Notes under the pieces: generated by a model
Database searches by the model: none
What the model was told of the DNA's origin: nothing
What the model saw: only the letters and a program-made list of their open reading frames with translations
Source: Mycolicibacter sp. MU0102
GTDB taxonomy: Bacteria > Actinomycetota > Actinomycetes > Mycobacteriales > Mycobacteriaceae
Assembly (NCBI RefSeq): GCF_963378105.1
Contig: NZ_OY726398.1
Span: 3,534,001-3,598,000 of the forward strand
DNA: 64,000 nucleotides
Reading direction: 5' to 3'
Shown here: positions 1-10,852 of the stretch, piece by piece
Layout of the letters: every line of letters begins with the position of its first letter
Position numbering within the stretch: the first letter of the stretch is position 1
Position numbers and translations under genes: made by a program

Positions 1-534
1 GTGATAGCTGACGCTGCTCTGGATCGTCATTCGTCCGTCCGCGGGCAGGATGTCGAAACACCGCGCGAAGAAATCGTCGTAGCGCTCGTGCCCGAAATGC
101 TCGAACGCCTCGATCGAAACGATCCGGTCGACCGGCTGATCGAACTCTTCCCACCCGTGCAGCAGTATCCGCCGCTCGCGATCGGTGTCGACGACGTCCA
201 GTAGCCGCTGCGCGTAGACATGCTGGTTCTTCGACAGGGTGAGCCCGATGACGTTGACGTCGTAGCGCTCTAGCGCCCGCTTCATCGTCGAACCCCAGCC
301 GCAGCCGATGTCGAGCAGCGTCATTCCGGGCTGCAGGTCGAGCTTGTCGAGATTGAGGTCGATCTTGGCGATCTGAGCCTGTGCCAGTGACAGCTCCGGC
401 GGCTCGAAATAGGCACAGCTGTAGGTCCGGGTCGGGTCCTGGAACAGCGCGAAGAAGTCATCGGAGAGGTCGTAGTGAGCTTGGACGTCCGCAAAATGCG
501 GCCGTAAGGTCTTGGCGGCCGGAGTATCAGTCAT
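1..534 (-). CDS. mmaA4: Mycolic acid S-adenosylmethionine methyltransferase, MmaA4-like (partial, C-terminus beyond window)
   Basis: This family places methyl, cyclopropyl or hydroxy-methyl groups on meromycolic acid chains held on the acyl carrier protein, using S-adenosylmethionine. The 178 visible residues start [18 protein letters not shown]. They hold the SAM-binding motif LDIGCGWG and the active-site block [12 protein letters not shown] with its glutamate. The stretches [22 protein letters not shown] and [10 protein letters not shown] are characteristic of MmaA4 (Hma) rather than of CmaA or PcaA; this comparison is from memory. The reading frame is open to the window edge, so about 120 residues are missing. 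It is the last visible gene of a minus-strand operon and begins 8 bases after the stop of the mmaA2-like gene. MmaA3 or MmaA1 function remains possible. Confidence 0.82.
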   Translation of the reverse strand, partial: MTDTPAAKTLRPHFADVQAHYDLSDDFFALFQDPTRTYSCAYFEPPELSLAQAQIAKIDLNLDKLDLQPGMTLLDIGCGWGSTMKRALERYDVNVIGLTLSKNQHVYAQRLLDVVDTDRERRILLHGWEEFDQPVDRIVSIEAFEHFGHERYDDFFARCFDILPADGRMTIQSSVSYH

Positions 535-542
535 AGCCAGAC

Positions 543-1406
543 CTACTTCTGCAACGTGTACTGGTTGACGTCGATATAGCCGGTGCGAAATCCGTTGGCG
601 CACCCGGTCAGGTAATGCATGTAGCGGTCATAGACCTCTTGACCTTGGATCTCGATGGCCTTGTCTTTGTTGCCTTCCAGCGCTGCCGCCCAACAGTCGA
701 GCGTTCTGGCGTAATGGGGCTGCAGCGAATGCCTTCGGGTCAGAGTGAAGCCCGCTCGGGCCGAATGCTCTTCAACCATCTCGATGGTGGGTAGCCGCCC
801 GCCGGGGAAGATCTCGGTGGCAATGAACTTGATGAACCGGGCCATCGCGAAAGTCAGCGGCATGCCCCGGTCGGCCATCTGCGGCAGCGTCAACCCGGAG
901 ATGGTGTGTAGCAGCATCACTCCGTCGGGCGGCAGAACGTCGTGGGCCATGGTGAAGAAGTCCTCGTAGCGCTCATGGCCGAAGTGCTCGAAGGCGCCGA
1001 TGGACACGATCCGATCGACCGGCTCGCCGAAGTTCTCCCAGCCCTCCAGTAGCACCCGCTTGGTGCGCTGGCTGTCCATGCCGGCGAACATCGCCTCCGC
1101 GTGGACAGCCTGGTTCTTGCTCAAGGTCAGGCCGATGACGTTGACGTCATGGGCTTCGACAGCGCGCCGCATGGTGGCACCCCAGCCGCACCCGATGTCG
1201 AGCAGCGTCATGCCGGGCTGCAGGCCCAGTTTGCCCAGTGCCAAGTCGATCTTGGCGAGCTGGGCTTGTTCGAGCGTCATGTCGTCGCGTTCGAAGTAGG
1301 CGCAGCTGTAGGTCTGGCTCGGATCGAGGAAGAGCCGGAAGAAGTCATCGGACAGGTCGTAGTGCGCCTGCACATCTTTGAAATGCGGTGTCAGGTTTTT
1401 CGGCAT
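543..1406 (-). CDS. mmaA2: Mycolic acid cyclopropane synthase, MmaA2/PcaA-like
   Basis: SAM-dependent cyclopropane synthase acting on meromycolate double bonds. The 287 residues are the normal family length. Visible features are the SAM motif [11 protein letters not shown] (about 69-79), the bicarbonate-ligand glutamate at 140 in [12 protein letters not shown], and the FPGGRLP and QPHYARTLD blocks. The string [16 protein letters not shown] and the tail [12 protein letters not shown] resemble MmaA2 more than PcaA or CmaA1 (family knowledge from memory). It follows the ketoacyl synthase gene by 40 bases and precedes the mmaA4-like gene by 8, so co-transcription is likely. Paralogues differ mainly in which meromycolate position they modify, and sequence alone cannot settle that. 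Confidence 0.85.
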   Translation of the reverse strand: MPKNLTPHFKDVQAHYDLSDDFFRLFLDPSQTYSCAYFERDDMTLEQAQLAKIDLALGKLGLQPGMTLLDIGCGWGATMRRAVEAHDVNVIGLTLSKNQAVHAEAMFAGMDSQRTKRVLLEGWENFGEPVDRIVSIGAFEHFGHERYEDFFTMAHDVLPPDGVMLLHTISGLTLPQMADRGMPLTFAMARFIKFIATEIFPGGRLPTIEMVEEHSARAGFTLTRRHSLQPHYARTLDCWAAALEGNKDKAIEIQGQEVYDRYMHYLTGCANGFRTGYIDVNQYTLQK

Positions 1407-1446
1407 GGCAATGTGCTCTCGGCTGGGGACCGAAAGCGGCTCCCTT

Positions 1447-2709
1447 CTAGTACTTTCCGAACGCGAGCGCCACGTTGTGGCCGCCGAATCCGAAGGAGTT
1501 GCTGATCGCGTAGTGGTAATCGCCGGTCCGCGCGTCGCCGGCGACGACGTCCAGATCGATCTCCGGGTCGAGACGGTGCAGGTTCAGCGTGGGCGGGACT
1601 ATGCCGTCGCGCAGCGCCAGTACCGTCAATATCGCCTCCACCGCACCGACGGCCCCGACCGAATGCCCGAGAGCGGATTTGGGCGCGTACACCGCGGCAC
1701 GGTGGTCGCCCATGGCATTGTTGATCGCCTGGGCCTCGGCCAGATCGCCGATCCGGGTTCCGGTGGCGTGTGCGTTGATGTGGTCGATGTCGGTCGGCGC
1801 CAGACCCGCAAGATCGATCGCCCGGGTCATCGCGTAACCCGCGCGCTCGCCCTGCGGATCGGGCGCCACGATGTGGTGTCCGTCCGAGGTGATTCCGGCG
1901 CCCATCAGGCGGCCGAGAATGGTTGCGCCACGCGCCTTTGCGTGCTCAAGAGTCTCGATGACCATCAATGCGCCGGCCTCGCCGAACACGAACCCGCTGC
2001 GGTCGACGTCGAATGGCTGGCAGGCGCCGGCCGGGTCGTCGTTGTGAGTGGACAACACGATACGCATCGCGGCGAATCCCGCGATGGGAACCGCTTCGAT
2101 CTTGGTCTCGACTCCACCGCAGATCGCGATGTCAGCCTCGTCGTAGACGATGTTGCGCCAGGCCTGAGCGATACCTTCGGAGCCGGAAGCACACGCCGAG
2201 ATCGGGGTGAAGACACCCGCTTTGGCGCCACGCTCCAGGCCCACGGCAGCGGCCGCCGCGTTAGGCATGTACTTCTGCACTCCCAGCGGTGAGACCGCCT
2301 TCATGCCGCGTTCCACCATGCCTTGGTAACCCCAGACCAGTTCTTCCGGCGAGCCGAGCCCGGTGCCGATCGACACCAGCAAACGGCGCGGATCCACCTC
2401 CGGCGAGCCGGCATTCGCCCAGACCCGACGGCCCAGGATCACCGCCATCTTCTGCAGGTAGGACAGCCGGTGCAGTTCCTTGCGGTTCAACTCGTGGTCG
2501 AAGTCCTCGAGCAGATGCCCACCGATACGCACCGGGAGGTCGAACCGCTCGACGAAGGGATCGTCGAGCTTACGGATGCCGCTCTGCCCGTCCAGCAGTT
2601 TCTTCCAGGTGTCCTCGGCGTCCGTCGCCAGCGCCGTCGTCATCGCAACCCCGGTGACCACGACCTCGGGAAGGCCACTCCCAGTGGAGAGCCGAGTCAT
2701 TCGGGCCAT
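1447..2709 (-). CDS. Beta-ketoacyl-ACP synthase, KasB-like paralogue
   Basis: Condensing enzyme of the FAS-II type that extends acyl-AcpM by two carbons with malonyl-AcpM. The 420 residues carry the full Cys-His-His triad: Cys173 in SACASGSEG, His314 in NAHATGT and His349 in KSALGHS, with Lys344. N-terminal stretches such as [21 protein letters not shown] and [19 protein letters not shown] match KasB better than KasA (recalled comparison). In M. tuberculosis kasA-kasB sit beside acpM and accD6; here the gene lies between umaA-like and mmaA2-like methyltransferases, 23 bases after the former. It is therefore probably an additional copy dedicated to meromycolate processing, though the canonical kas locus lies outside the window. 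An alternative ATG exists three codons in. Confidence 0.9.
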   Translation of the reverse strand: MARMTRLSTGSGLPEVVVTGVAMTTALATDAEDTWKKLLDGQSGIRKLDDPFVERFDLPVRIGGHLLEDFDHELNRKELHRLSYLQKMAVILGRRVWANAGSPEVDPRRLLVSIGTGLGSPEELVWGYQGMVERGMKAVSPLGVQKYMPNAAAAAVGLERGAKAGVFTPISACASGSEGIAQAWRNIVYDEADIAICGGVETKIEAVPIAGFAAMRIVLSTHNDDPAGACQPFDVDRSGFVFGEAGALMVIETLEHAKARGATILGRLMGAGITSDGHHIVAPDPQGERAGYAMTRAIDLAGLAPTDIDHINAHATGTRIGDLAEAQAINNAMGDHRAAVYAPKSALGHSVGAVGAVEAILTVLALRDGIVPPTLNLHRLDPEIDLDVVAGDARTGDYHYAISNSFGFGGHNVALAFGKY

Positions 2710-2732
2710 TTCCGCGCCTCGCTTCCAGGACG

Positions 2733-4510
<1,778 letters not shown>

Positions 4511-4820
4511 CTGTTCCTCCGCTGCACAAAGCGACTTCAAGGCGTCCGTCATCTCGACGCCGCGGCAATTCACGCCGTGCTCCCGGGGTCGATCGATTCC
4601 CGAGCTGCGCTTCACACGACCAGCTGTCTTCAAAAGGACTGTTTGCGCGATGAATTCATTGCGGGCACAGCCCCCTCCCCGACACAGCCGACCTACACCG
4701 GCCGACCGGACACGTGTTCCCCCAGAGCAGGGCCATCAAACACGGGGCCGATTGGATTGGGAGACGGGCGAATACGCGCCTCGCACCGGGCCAAAATATT
4801 GTCGGGCCGGTCAAAAACGA
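4511..4820. promoter_or_regulatory. Intergenic region with presumed promoter of the mycolate-modification operon
   Basis: This 310-base stretch separates the cmaA2-like start from the end of the DUF3017 gene and should contain the operon promoter on the minus strand. No clear -35/-10 pair was recognised. The one notable feature is a perfect 10-bp palindrome ATGAATTCAT at 4650-4659, extended with one mismatched pair to 4647-4662. It could be an operator. Confidence 0.4.
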
Positions 4821-5111
4821 CTAGCTGGTCCCCAGCGGGTCGATCGTCGCGGCCACGTAGAGCATCACCGTCGCCGCGGTCGTCATCGTCGCGAAGTCCA
4901 GCCCCCGCTCACGCAGCACCAGCATCCCGGCCCGATCCTCGGACAGCACCAGGCGCAGCGCGGCCGCCACCCCGGTCCCGATCCCGATCAGCAGCGCGCC
5001 GCGCCGCCAGAAGTTCGCCCCAGCCAGCACGAATGCCGCCGTGAAGATCAGCCCGACCAGCAGGATCGGCCACTGCGCGGCGATCACCCGGCGGACGTCG
5101 GTGAGGGTCAC
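4821..5111 (-). CDS. DUF3017-type small membrane protein (Rv3355c-like)
   Basis: Small integral membrane protein of unknown function, 96 residues, matching the usual length of the Rv3355c family. From [28 protein letters not shown] it shows one hydrophobic segment, then [19 protein letters not shown] and a third near [19 protein letters not shown], so about three membrane spans. The start is taken as GTG at 5111 because it overlaps the folD stop in the classic GTGA arrangement, which implies translational coupling. The longer open frame to 5213 merely runs back into folD. No catalytic motif is visible; conservation next to folD is the only functional hint. Confidence 0.8.
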   Translation of the reverse strand: MTLTDVRRVIAAQWPILLVGLIFTAAFVLAGANFWRRGALLIGIGTGVAAALRLVLSEDRAGMLVLRERGLDFATMTTAATVMLYVAATIDPLGTS

Positions 5112-5956
5112 AGCGTGCTCTCGACTCTTTCCACGACGTTGGTCAACAGGAACGCCCGGGTCAGCGGACCCACCCCGCCGGGGTTGGGCGACACGTGGCC
5201 GGCCACCTCCCACACGTCGGGATGCACGTCCCCGACCAGGCCGGCGTCGGTACGCGAGACCCCGACGTCGACGATGGCCGCACCCGGACGCACCATGTCG
5301 GCGGTAAGCATGTGCGGCACGCCGACCGCGGCGACGATGATGTCGGCCTGGCGGGTCAGCTCAGCCAGATCCCGGGTCCCGGTGTGGCACAGCGTGACGG
5401 TGGCGTTCTCCGACCGGCGGGTCAGCAGCAGTCCCAGCGGGCGCCCGACCGTCACGCCACGCCCGATCACCACGACATGGGCGCCCGCAATCGGCACCTC
5501 ATAACGGCGCAGCAGGTGCACGATGCCGCGCGGGGTGCACGGCAGGGCCGCCGGGGTGCCCAGCACAAGCCGACCCAGGTTGGTCGGATGCAGGCCGTCG
5601 GCGTCCTTGGCCGGGTCGACGCGCTCAAGGGCCGCGTTCTCGTCCAGATGTTTGGGCAACGGCAGCTGCACGATGTAGCCGGTGCACTCGTCGTTGGAGT
5701 TCAGCTCGTCGATGGTGTCGTTGAGCTGGGCCGGACTGCAGTCCGCGGGCAGGTCGCGGCGGATCGAGGTGATGCCGACCTTGGCGCAGTCGGCGTGCTT
5801 GCCGCGCACGTAGGCATGCGATCCCGGGTCATCACCGACCAGAATGGTCCCCAGACCAGGCGTGCGGCCGGCGGCGGACAACGCCGCCACCCGTGCCTGA
5901 AGGTCGACGAAGATCTCGTCGCGCGTGGCCTTGCCGTCCAACGTAATCGCACCCAC
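5108..5956 (-). CDS. folD: Bifunctional methylenetetrahydrofolate dehydrogenase / cyclohydrolase FolD
   Basis: Cytosolic enzyme interconverting 5,10-methylene-, 5,10-methenyl- and 10-formyl-tetrahydrofolate with NADP, feeding purine and methionine synthesis. The 282 residues carry the family signatures: [14 protein letters not shown] with the catalytic lysine, [34 protein letters not shown] and the dinucleotide-binding [14 protein letters not shown]. The start is placed at GTG 5956, reading [16 protein letters not shown], because this matches the mycobacterial FolD N-terminus; the frame extends a further 11 codons upstream. Its stop overlaps the start of the DUF3017 gene. It is divergent from the oxidoreductase gene at 6019. 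Confidence 0.97.
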   Translation of the reverse strand: MGAITLDGKATRDEIFVDLQARVAALSAAGRTPGLGTILVGDDPGSHAYVRGKHADCAKVGITSIRRDLPADCSPAQLNDTIDELNSNDECTGYIVQLPLPKHLDENAALERVDPAKDADGLHPTNLGRLVLGTPAALPCTPRGIVHLLRRYEVPIAGAHVVVIGRGVTVGRPLGLLLTRRSENATVTLCHTGTRDLAELTRQADIIVAAVGVPHMLTADMVRPGAAIVDVGVSRTDAGLVGDVHPDVWEVAGHVSPNPGGVGPLTRAFLLTNVVERVESTL

Positions 5957-6018
5957 GCGGACAGTCTGGCATGCCACCCACAGTTCCAACGATGACGATC
6001 CGTCACTAAGCTCCCGCT

Positions 6019-7203
6019 ATGCCTGTTCCCGACGTCTTCAGCCCCGCCAAACTCGGCCCGATCACGTTGCGCAACCGGATCATCAAGGCTGCGACGTTCG
6101 AGAACCGCACGCCTAACGCGCTGGCCTCCGACGATCTCATCGAGTATCACCGGCTGCCGGCCGCCGGCGGGGTGGGCATGACCACCGTGGCCTACTGCGC
6201 GGTCTCCCAGGGCGGGCGCACCTCCAACGACGGGCTGTGGATGCGCCCGGAGGCGGTCGCCGGGCTGCGCCGGCTCACCGATGCGGTGCACGCCGAGGGA
6301 GCCCTGGTCAGCGCCCAGATCGGTCACGCCGGCCCGGTCGCCGACGCGCGCTCCAACAAGGCCCGTGCCCTGGCGCCGGTGCGATTCTTCAACCCGATCG
6401 GCATGCGTTTCGCCAAGAAGGCCACCCGCGACGACATCGACCAGGTCATCGCCCAGCACGCCAATGCCGCGCGCTACGCCGTGGATGCCGGGTTCGACGC
6501 GGTGGAGATCCATCTCGGCCACAACTACCTGGCGAGTTCATTTCTGAGCCCGCTGATCAACCGCCGCACCGATGAGTTCGGCGGGTCGCTGGCCAACCGG
6601 GCCAAGGTGGCCCGCGGCATCGTGGCGGCCGTGCATAAGGCGGTGGGTGGACAGATCGCGGTGACGGCCAAATTGAATATGGCCGACGGAGTCCGCGGCG
6701 GTATCAACCTGGACGAGTCGCTGACCACCGCGAAGTGGCTGCAGGACGACGGCGGCCTGGACGCGCTGGAGCTCACGGCCGGCAGCTCGCTGGTTAACCC
6801 CATGTACCTCTTCCGCGGGCACGCCCCGGTGAAGGAGTTCGCGAGCGTCTTCCCCCCGCCGTTGAGCTGGGGCATGCGGATGACCGGCAACAAATTCCTG
6901 CGCGAGTACCCCTACACCGACGCCTACCTGTTGGACAACGCCCGACTGTTCCGCGCCGAGTTGTCGATGCCGCTGATCCTTTTGGGCGGCGTCACCAACC
7001 GCGCGACGATGGATCAGGCGATGGCCGAGGGATTCGAGTTCGTCGCAATGGCCCGGGCGCTGCTGGCCGAACCGGACCTGGTCAACCGGATCGCGGAGGA
7101 GTCCACGACGCTGTCGCAGTGCACGCACTGCAACCAGTGCATGCCGACGATCTACCGGCGCACGCACTGCGTCGTTACGGGCGCACCGGACGCAACTCGC
7201 TAG
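6019..7203 (+). CDS. NADH:flavin oxidoreductase, old-yellow-enzyme family (Rv3359-like)
   Basis: FMN-dependent TIM-barrel ene-reductase family protein of 394 residues. Visible are the N-terminal FSPAKLGPITLRNRIIKAATFENRT, the substrate-site HLGHNYLASSFLSPLINRRTDEFGGSLANR block (FGGS and NR motifs typical of the family) and the FMN-phosphate region LLGGVTNRATMDQAMAEGFEFVAMARALLAEPDLV. The C-terminal CTHCNQC is a cysteine cluster as in 2,4-dienoyl-CoA reductase relatives, but the protein ends there without the FAD/NADPH domains. Substrate is unknown. It lies divergent to folD and 10 bases before the FHA-ABC gene. Confidence 0.9.
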   Translation: MPVPDVFSPAKLGPITLRNRIIKAATFENRTPNALASDDLIEYHRLPAAGGVGMTTVAYCAVSQGGRTSNDGLWMRPEAVAGLRRLTDAVHAEGALVSAQIGHAGPVADARSNKARALAPVRFFNPIGMRFAKKATRDDIDQVIAQHANAARYAVDAGFDAVEIHLGHNYLASSFLSPLINRRTDEFGGSLANRAKVARGIVAAVHKAVGGQIAVTAKLNMADGVRGGINLDESLTTAKWLQDDGGLDALELTAGSSLVNPMYLFRGHAPVKEFASVFPPPLSWGMRMTGNKFLREYPYTDAYLLDNARLFRAELSMPLILLGGVTNRATMDQAMAEGFEFVAMARALLAEPDLVNRIAEESTTLSQCTHCNQCMPTIYRRTHCVVTGAPDATR

Positions 7204-7213
7204 AGTTGACTCG

Positions 7214-7930
7214 ATGAGTCACCCAGCCCCGCCGGTGCTGACCGTCCGCCACGACGGGTCGCAAGGCACGTTCTCCGCAGGCCACGATGTGGTCATCGGA
7301 CGCGACCTGCGGGCCGACGTCCGCATCCCGCATCCCCTGGTCTCGCGGGCCCACCTGCTACTGCGCTTCGAACAGGGCCGGTGGCTGGGGATCGACAACG
7401 GCTCCCTGAACGGTATTTACGTCAACGGCCAGCGGGTGCCGGTCGTCGACATCCGCGACGGACAAGCCGTCAACCTCGGCAACCCGGACGGACCGCGGGT
7501 CTCCTTTGAGGTGGGACGGCACCAGGGCCAGGCCGGCCGGCCGCCGCAGACCGTTTCGATCCAGGTGCCGCAGCCCGGCCAGCCAGGAATAGCGCGCCCC
7601 GCCCGGCCGCCACAGCCGTCGGGTTGGCCGTCACCACCCGAACCCGCGCCGTATGCAGATCCGCGGTCGGCCGGGCACCCCGGCGTGCCGCAGCCGCACC
7701 GGCCGCAATCCGGTTCGGCGCCGTATCCACCGCCGCCCGCCCCGCTCCGGCCACCGGCGTATCCGTCCGGTCCCCCCAGTCCCGTCGCCGATGCGGCACT
7801 GCGCCCCGGTTATCAGCCCCCGCACCCCCGCTGGCACCCGCTGATGTCTTCCCCCCGCACCAGCCCGCCACTCGGATGGCACCGGTGGCGTCGACGCCGC
7901 CCGAAGTCGGCAACATCGCCACCCGCATGA
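7214..7930 (+). CDS. FHA-domain N-terminal portion of an Rv1747-type ABC transporter (frameshifted gene, 5' part)
   Basis: The 238-residue frame starts MSHPAPPVLTVRHDGSQGTFSAGHDVVIGRDLR. It encodes a forkhead-associated domain (about 5-95) with the phosphothreonine-binding motifs GRD, SRAH and NGSLNGIYVNG, then a long proline/glutamine-rich linker from residue about 105. In M. tuberculosis Rv1747 this FHA1, linker, FHA2, ATPase and membrane domains form one protein of about 865 residues, phosphorylated by PknF. Here the frame stops at 7930 while the rest continues in another frame. The last residues after about 7820 are probably out-of-frame. See the entry at 7876. Confidence 0.8.
   Translation: MSHPAPPVLTVRHDGSQGTFSAGHDVVIGRDLRADVRIPHPLVSRAHLLLRFEQGRWLGIDNGSLNGIYVNGQRVPVVDIRDGQAVNLGNPDGPRVSFEVGRHQGQAGRPPQTVSIQVPQPGQPGIARPARPPQPSGWPSPPEPAPYADPRSAGHPGVPQPHRPQSGSAPYPPPPAPLRPPAYPSGPPSPVADAALRPGYQPPHPRWHPLMSSPRTSPPLGWHRWRRRRPKSATSPPA
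7811..7860 (+). other. Probable frameshift site in a poly-C region of the FHA-ABC transporter gene
   Basis: Between the two coding parts the sequence has C5 runs at 7817-7821 and 7825-7829 and a C6 run at 7851-7856. Adding one C to any of these runs joins the upstream frame to the downstream one and restores a single Rv1747-length gene. The linker is proline-rich in both frames, so the exact position cannot be read. Possible causes are an assembly error, a real mutation or a phase-variable tract. Confidence 0.6.
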
Positions 7931-9888
7931 TCGACATCCTGCGGCCGGCGTCCAGCTCCACGCCGGACGCACCGGTCGGGGCTCTGACCATCGGCCGTGC
8001 CACCGACAACGACGTCGTGATCTCCGACGTGCTCGCCTCCCGCCACCACGCCATGCTGATCGCCACGCCGCTGGGCACCGAGATCCGTGACAGCCGAAGC
8101 ATCAACGGCACCTTCGTCAACGGTGTTCGGATCGGTTCGGCGATCCTGTCCGAAGGCGACCTGGTCACGATCGGCAACGTCGACCTGGAGTTCACCGGCG
8201 GAACCTTGCTGCGCCGCACCGAAGCTGCGACCCGCACCGGTGGCCTGGAAGTCCGCGATGTCTGCTTCGATGTCGAGGGCGGCAAACGGCTGCTCAACAA
8301 CATCACGCTGACGGCCCGGCCGGGCACCCTGACCGCGATCATCGGCGGCTCGGGCGCGGGCAAGACGACGCTGTCGCGGTTGATCGCCGGCTATACCAAG
8401 CCCACCTCCGGCTCGGTCACCTTCGAGGGCCACAACATCCACACCGAATACGCCTCGTTGCGCAGCCGGATCGGGATGGTGCCGCAGGACGACGTGGTGC
8501 ACCGGCAGCTGACCGTCAACCAGGCCCTGGGCTACGCCGCTGAACTGCGGCTGCCGCCGGACAGCAGCAAAGCCGACCGGGATAAGGCCGTCGCGCAGGT
8601 GCTCGAGGAACTCGAGCTGACCAAGCACGCCGATACTCGGGTCGACAAACTCTCCGGCGGCCAGCGCAAACGCGCCTCGGTCGCCCTGGAACTGCTGACC
8701 GGCCCGTCACTGCTGCTGCTCGACGAGCCGACCTCGGGACTGGACCCGGCCCTGGACCGCCAGGTGATGCTGATGCTGCGCGGTCTGGCTGACGCCGGCC
8801 GTGTGGTCATGGTGGTCACCCACTCGGTGTCCTACCTCGATGTGTGCGACCAGATTCTGCTGATCGCCCCGGGCGGCAAGACGGCGTTCTCCGGCCCGCC
8901 CAAAGAGGTCTTTCCGGCGATGGGGGCCGACAACTACGCCGACATCTTCGCCAACGTCGGGGCCGACCCGGACGAAGCCAACCGGCGGTTCCTGGAGCGC
9001 GGCGGCGGCCCCAAAGGCCCCGCCGCAGCGGTCCCGTCGACCCCACCGGTCGATTTGGGCAGCCCGCCGCCGGAAAGCCTGCGCAAACAGCTGTCGACGA
9101 TCGCGCGCCGCCAAGTCCGGCTGATCATCTCCGACCGCGGCTATTCGGTCTTCCTGGCGGTGTTGCCCTTTATCGTGGGCGCGCTGTCGCTGACCGTGAA
9201 GGGCAAGGGAGGTCTCGGGATGCCGGGGCCCGATGCCCCGACCGAACCGCAGTACATCATGGTGCTGCTCATCATCGGCGCGGTCTTCATGGGAACCGCG
9301 CTGACCATTCGAGATCTCATCGGCGAACGCCCGATCTTCAAACGAGAACAGGCCGTGGGCCTGTCGACCGTGGCCTATCTGTTGGCCAAGGTCACGGTGT
9401 TCTGCGCATTTGCCACGGTGCAGGGTGCGATCGCCACCATGATCGTGATTCTGGGCAAGGGCGGGCCGACACAGGGCGCCGTGATGTTCGGCAGCGCGAA
9501 TTTCGACTTGTTCCTCGCCGTGGCCGGGACCTGTGTGGCCTCGGCGGTACTGGGGCTGGCACTGTCGGCGTTCGCGCAGTCCAACGAGCAGATCATGCCG
9601 ATGCTGGTGGTCTCGATCATGTCGCAGCTGGTGCTGGCCGGCGGCATGATCCCGGTGACCGGGCGCGCTGGGCTGGCGGAGGCCGCCTGGGTGACGCCGG
9701 GCCGGTGGGGATATGCCGCGGGCGCCTCAGCGATCGACTTCAACAAGCTGGTCAACGTGCCGCAGATCCCCAAAGACCACCTGTGGGACCACACCAAGGG
9801 CATCTGGCTGCTCGACATGGGGATGCTGGCGCTGTTGTCGGTGTTCTACACCGTGCTGGTGTGGTGGAAGATCCGGCTCAAGCGCTGA
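7876..9888 (+). CDS. FHA-domain ABC transporter, ATPase plus permease (3' part of the frameshifted Rv1747-type gene)
   Basis: Carries a second FHA domain (IGRATDNDVVISDVLASRHHAML, NRS-like SRSINGTFVNG). An ABC ATPase follows with Walker A GGSGAGKTTL, signature LSGGQRKR and Walker B LLLLDEPTSGLD, then a six-helix ABC-2 type membrane domain from RLIISDRGYSVFLAVLPF to the end. This is the half-transporter architecture of Rv1747, linked in M. tuberculosis to cell-wall glycolipid export and PknF signalling. The ATG at 7876 is the first start in this frame just before FHA2. Without a frame correction this would be an independently translated 670-residue protein lacking FHA1. The frame itself is open back to 7624 but in linker sequence. 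Confidence 0.88.
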   Translation: MAPVASTPPEVGNIATRMIDILRPASSSTPDAPVGALTIGRATDNDVVISDVLASRHHAMLIATPLGTEIRDSRSINGTFVNGVRIGSAILSEGDLVTIGNVDLEFTGGTLLRRTEAATRTGGLEVRDVCFDVEGGKRLLNNITLTARPGTLTAIIGGSGAGKTTLSRLIAGYTKPTSGSVTFEGHNIHTEYASLRSRIGMVPQDDVVHRQLTVNQALGYAAELRLPPDSSKADRDKAVAQVLEELELTKHADTRVDKLSGGQRKRASVALELLTGPSLLLLDEPTSGLDPALDRQVMLMLRGLADAGRVVMVVTHSVSYLDVCDQILLIAPGGKTAFSGPPKEVFPAMGADNYADIFANVGADPDEANRRFLERGGGPKGPAAAVPSTPPVDLGSPPPESLRKQLSTIARRQVRLIISDRGYSVFLAVLPFIVGALSLTVKGKGGLGMPGPDAPTEPQYIMVLLIIGAVFMGTALTIRDLIGERPIFKREQAVGLSTVAYLLAKVTVFCAFATVQGAIATMIVILGKGGPTQGAVMFGSANFDLFLAVAGTCVASAVLGLALSAFAQSNEQIMPMLVVSIMSQLVLAGGMIPVTGRAGLAEAAWVTPGRWGYAAGASAIDFNKLVNVPQIPKDHLWDHTKGIWLLDMGMLALLSVFYTVLVWWKIRLKR

Positions 9889-9905
9889 GGTCCCCGTTTC
9901 GCCCC

Positions 9906-9930
9906 CGCACACTCAACGCCGTCAACGCAC
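9906..9930 (-). repeat. Left 25-bp inverted repeat of the DUF559 cassette
   Basis: On the minus strand it reads GTGCGTTGACGGCG followed by TTGAGTGTGCG. It overlaps the stop codon of the DUF559 gene (9922-9924) and lies 17 bases after the ABC transporter stop. Confidence 0.75.
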
Positions 9931-10794
9931 AATGAATGCCGGTGAGTAGCCTCGGACCTGCAGCGCCTGGCGCACCCGCCACACGACCGCCGGTGCACGG
10001 TCGCGAGCTACCACCCGAATGACGATCCAGCCCATCCGGGCCAGCGTCTCAAGCCGAATGATGTCCTTGCGCCACTGCAGGCTGTCGACCTGGTGATGCT
10101 CGCCGTCGTACTCGGCGGCAACCATGACGTCGGGCCACCCCATATCCAGGTAATAGGTGGCGTCGGCGGTCGGGACCGGGATCTGGGTCTGATCCGGGGG
10201 TAGCCCGGCATCGGTCAGCAGCAAACGCAGGTAAGTCTCGCGGGGCGACTCCGCACCTGGGTCAACCAGACTCAACACCTGCTCCAACTGCCTCAATCCG
10301 CGCACGCGGGGATGACGGAGGGTTAGCGCCGCGACGACGTCAACGTCAAAGTGGGTCGCTCGGGCCAGCGCGTCGAGCTGCGCTACTGCCGGCCGCAGCG
10401 GTTGGTGGCGGCCGATATCGAAGGCGGTGCGGTCGGGGGTTGTGACGAGCATCCCGTTGTCTTGGCCGGTCAGCATCTGCATCTCGTCGTCAAGCAGGGT
10501 CTCCCGACGGGTGATCACCCCGACTGGCGCTCGCGGGTTGGCGTGCACCAGCTCGACCGGCACGTCGTCGTCAACCCACCTGGCTCCATGCAGTGCCGCA
10601 GCCGCCGGACCGGCGACGACGCCTCGCCGTCCTGACCATAACCACGCCGCGATCGTGCGCTGGTCGAGTCGCAACGAGACCTGTCCGGGCACGTAGACGT
10701 CGGGGTAGGCGGCCCGATAGTGGGTCCGCAGCCCGTGCCGATTCAGCCTTCCGGCTGCCAGTGCCTCACTGCCGATAAACGGTTGCCCCTCCAC
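9922..10794 (-). CDS. DUF559 (Vsr-like nuclease fold) protein with AbiEi-like N-terminal region
   Basis: A 290-residue protein of a family that is multi-copy in mycobacteria. The first half (RLNRHGLRTHYRAAYPDVYVPGQ, AAALHGARWVDDDVPVELVH) resembles the N-terminal region of AbiEi-type antitoxins. The C-terminal part has the DUF559 features of a very-short-patch-repair-like nuclease fold: YLDMGWPDVMVAAEYDGEHHQ, where the Asp and Glu could be metal ligands, then WRKDIIRLETLARMGWIVIRV. Function is not established; nuclease activity is inferred from fold only. No toxin partner gene lies beside it. It sits alone between inverted repeats and is convergent with the ABC transporter gene. Confidence 0.8.
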   Translation of the reverse strand: MEGQPFIGSEALAAGRLNRHGLRTHYRAAYPDVYVPGQVSLRLDQRTIAAWLWSGRRGVVAGPAAAALHGARWVDDDVPVELVHANPRAPVGVITRRETLLDDEMQMLTGQDNGMLVTTPDRTAFDIGRHQPLRPAVAQLDALARATHFDVDVVAALTLRHPRVRGLRQLEQVLSLVDPGAESPRETYLRLLLTDAGLPPDQTQIPVPTADATYYLDMGWPDVMVAAEYDGEHHQVDSLQWRKDIIRLETLARMGWIVIRVVARDRAPAVVWRVRQALQVRGYSPAFIVR

Positions 10795-10852
10795 AATCGA
10801 TGAGCATCGCCATGTGGGGCGACTGGCACCATTCAGCTATCCACAGGTGCTT

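Noticed and set aside
4821..5213. Longer 130-residue version of the DUF3017 protein
   Set aside because: The extra N-terminus overlaps folD and has antisense-like composition; GTG 5111 overlapping the folD stop gives the normal family length.
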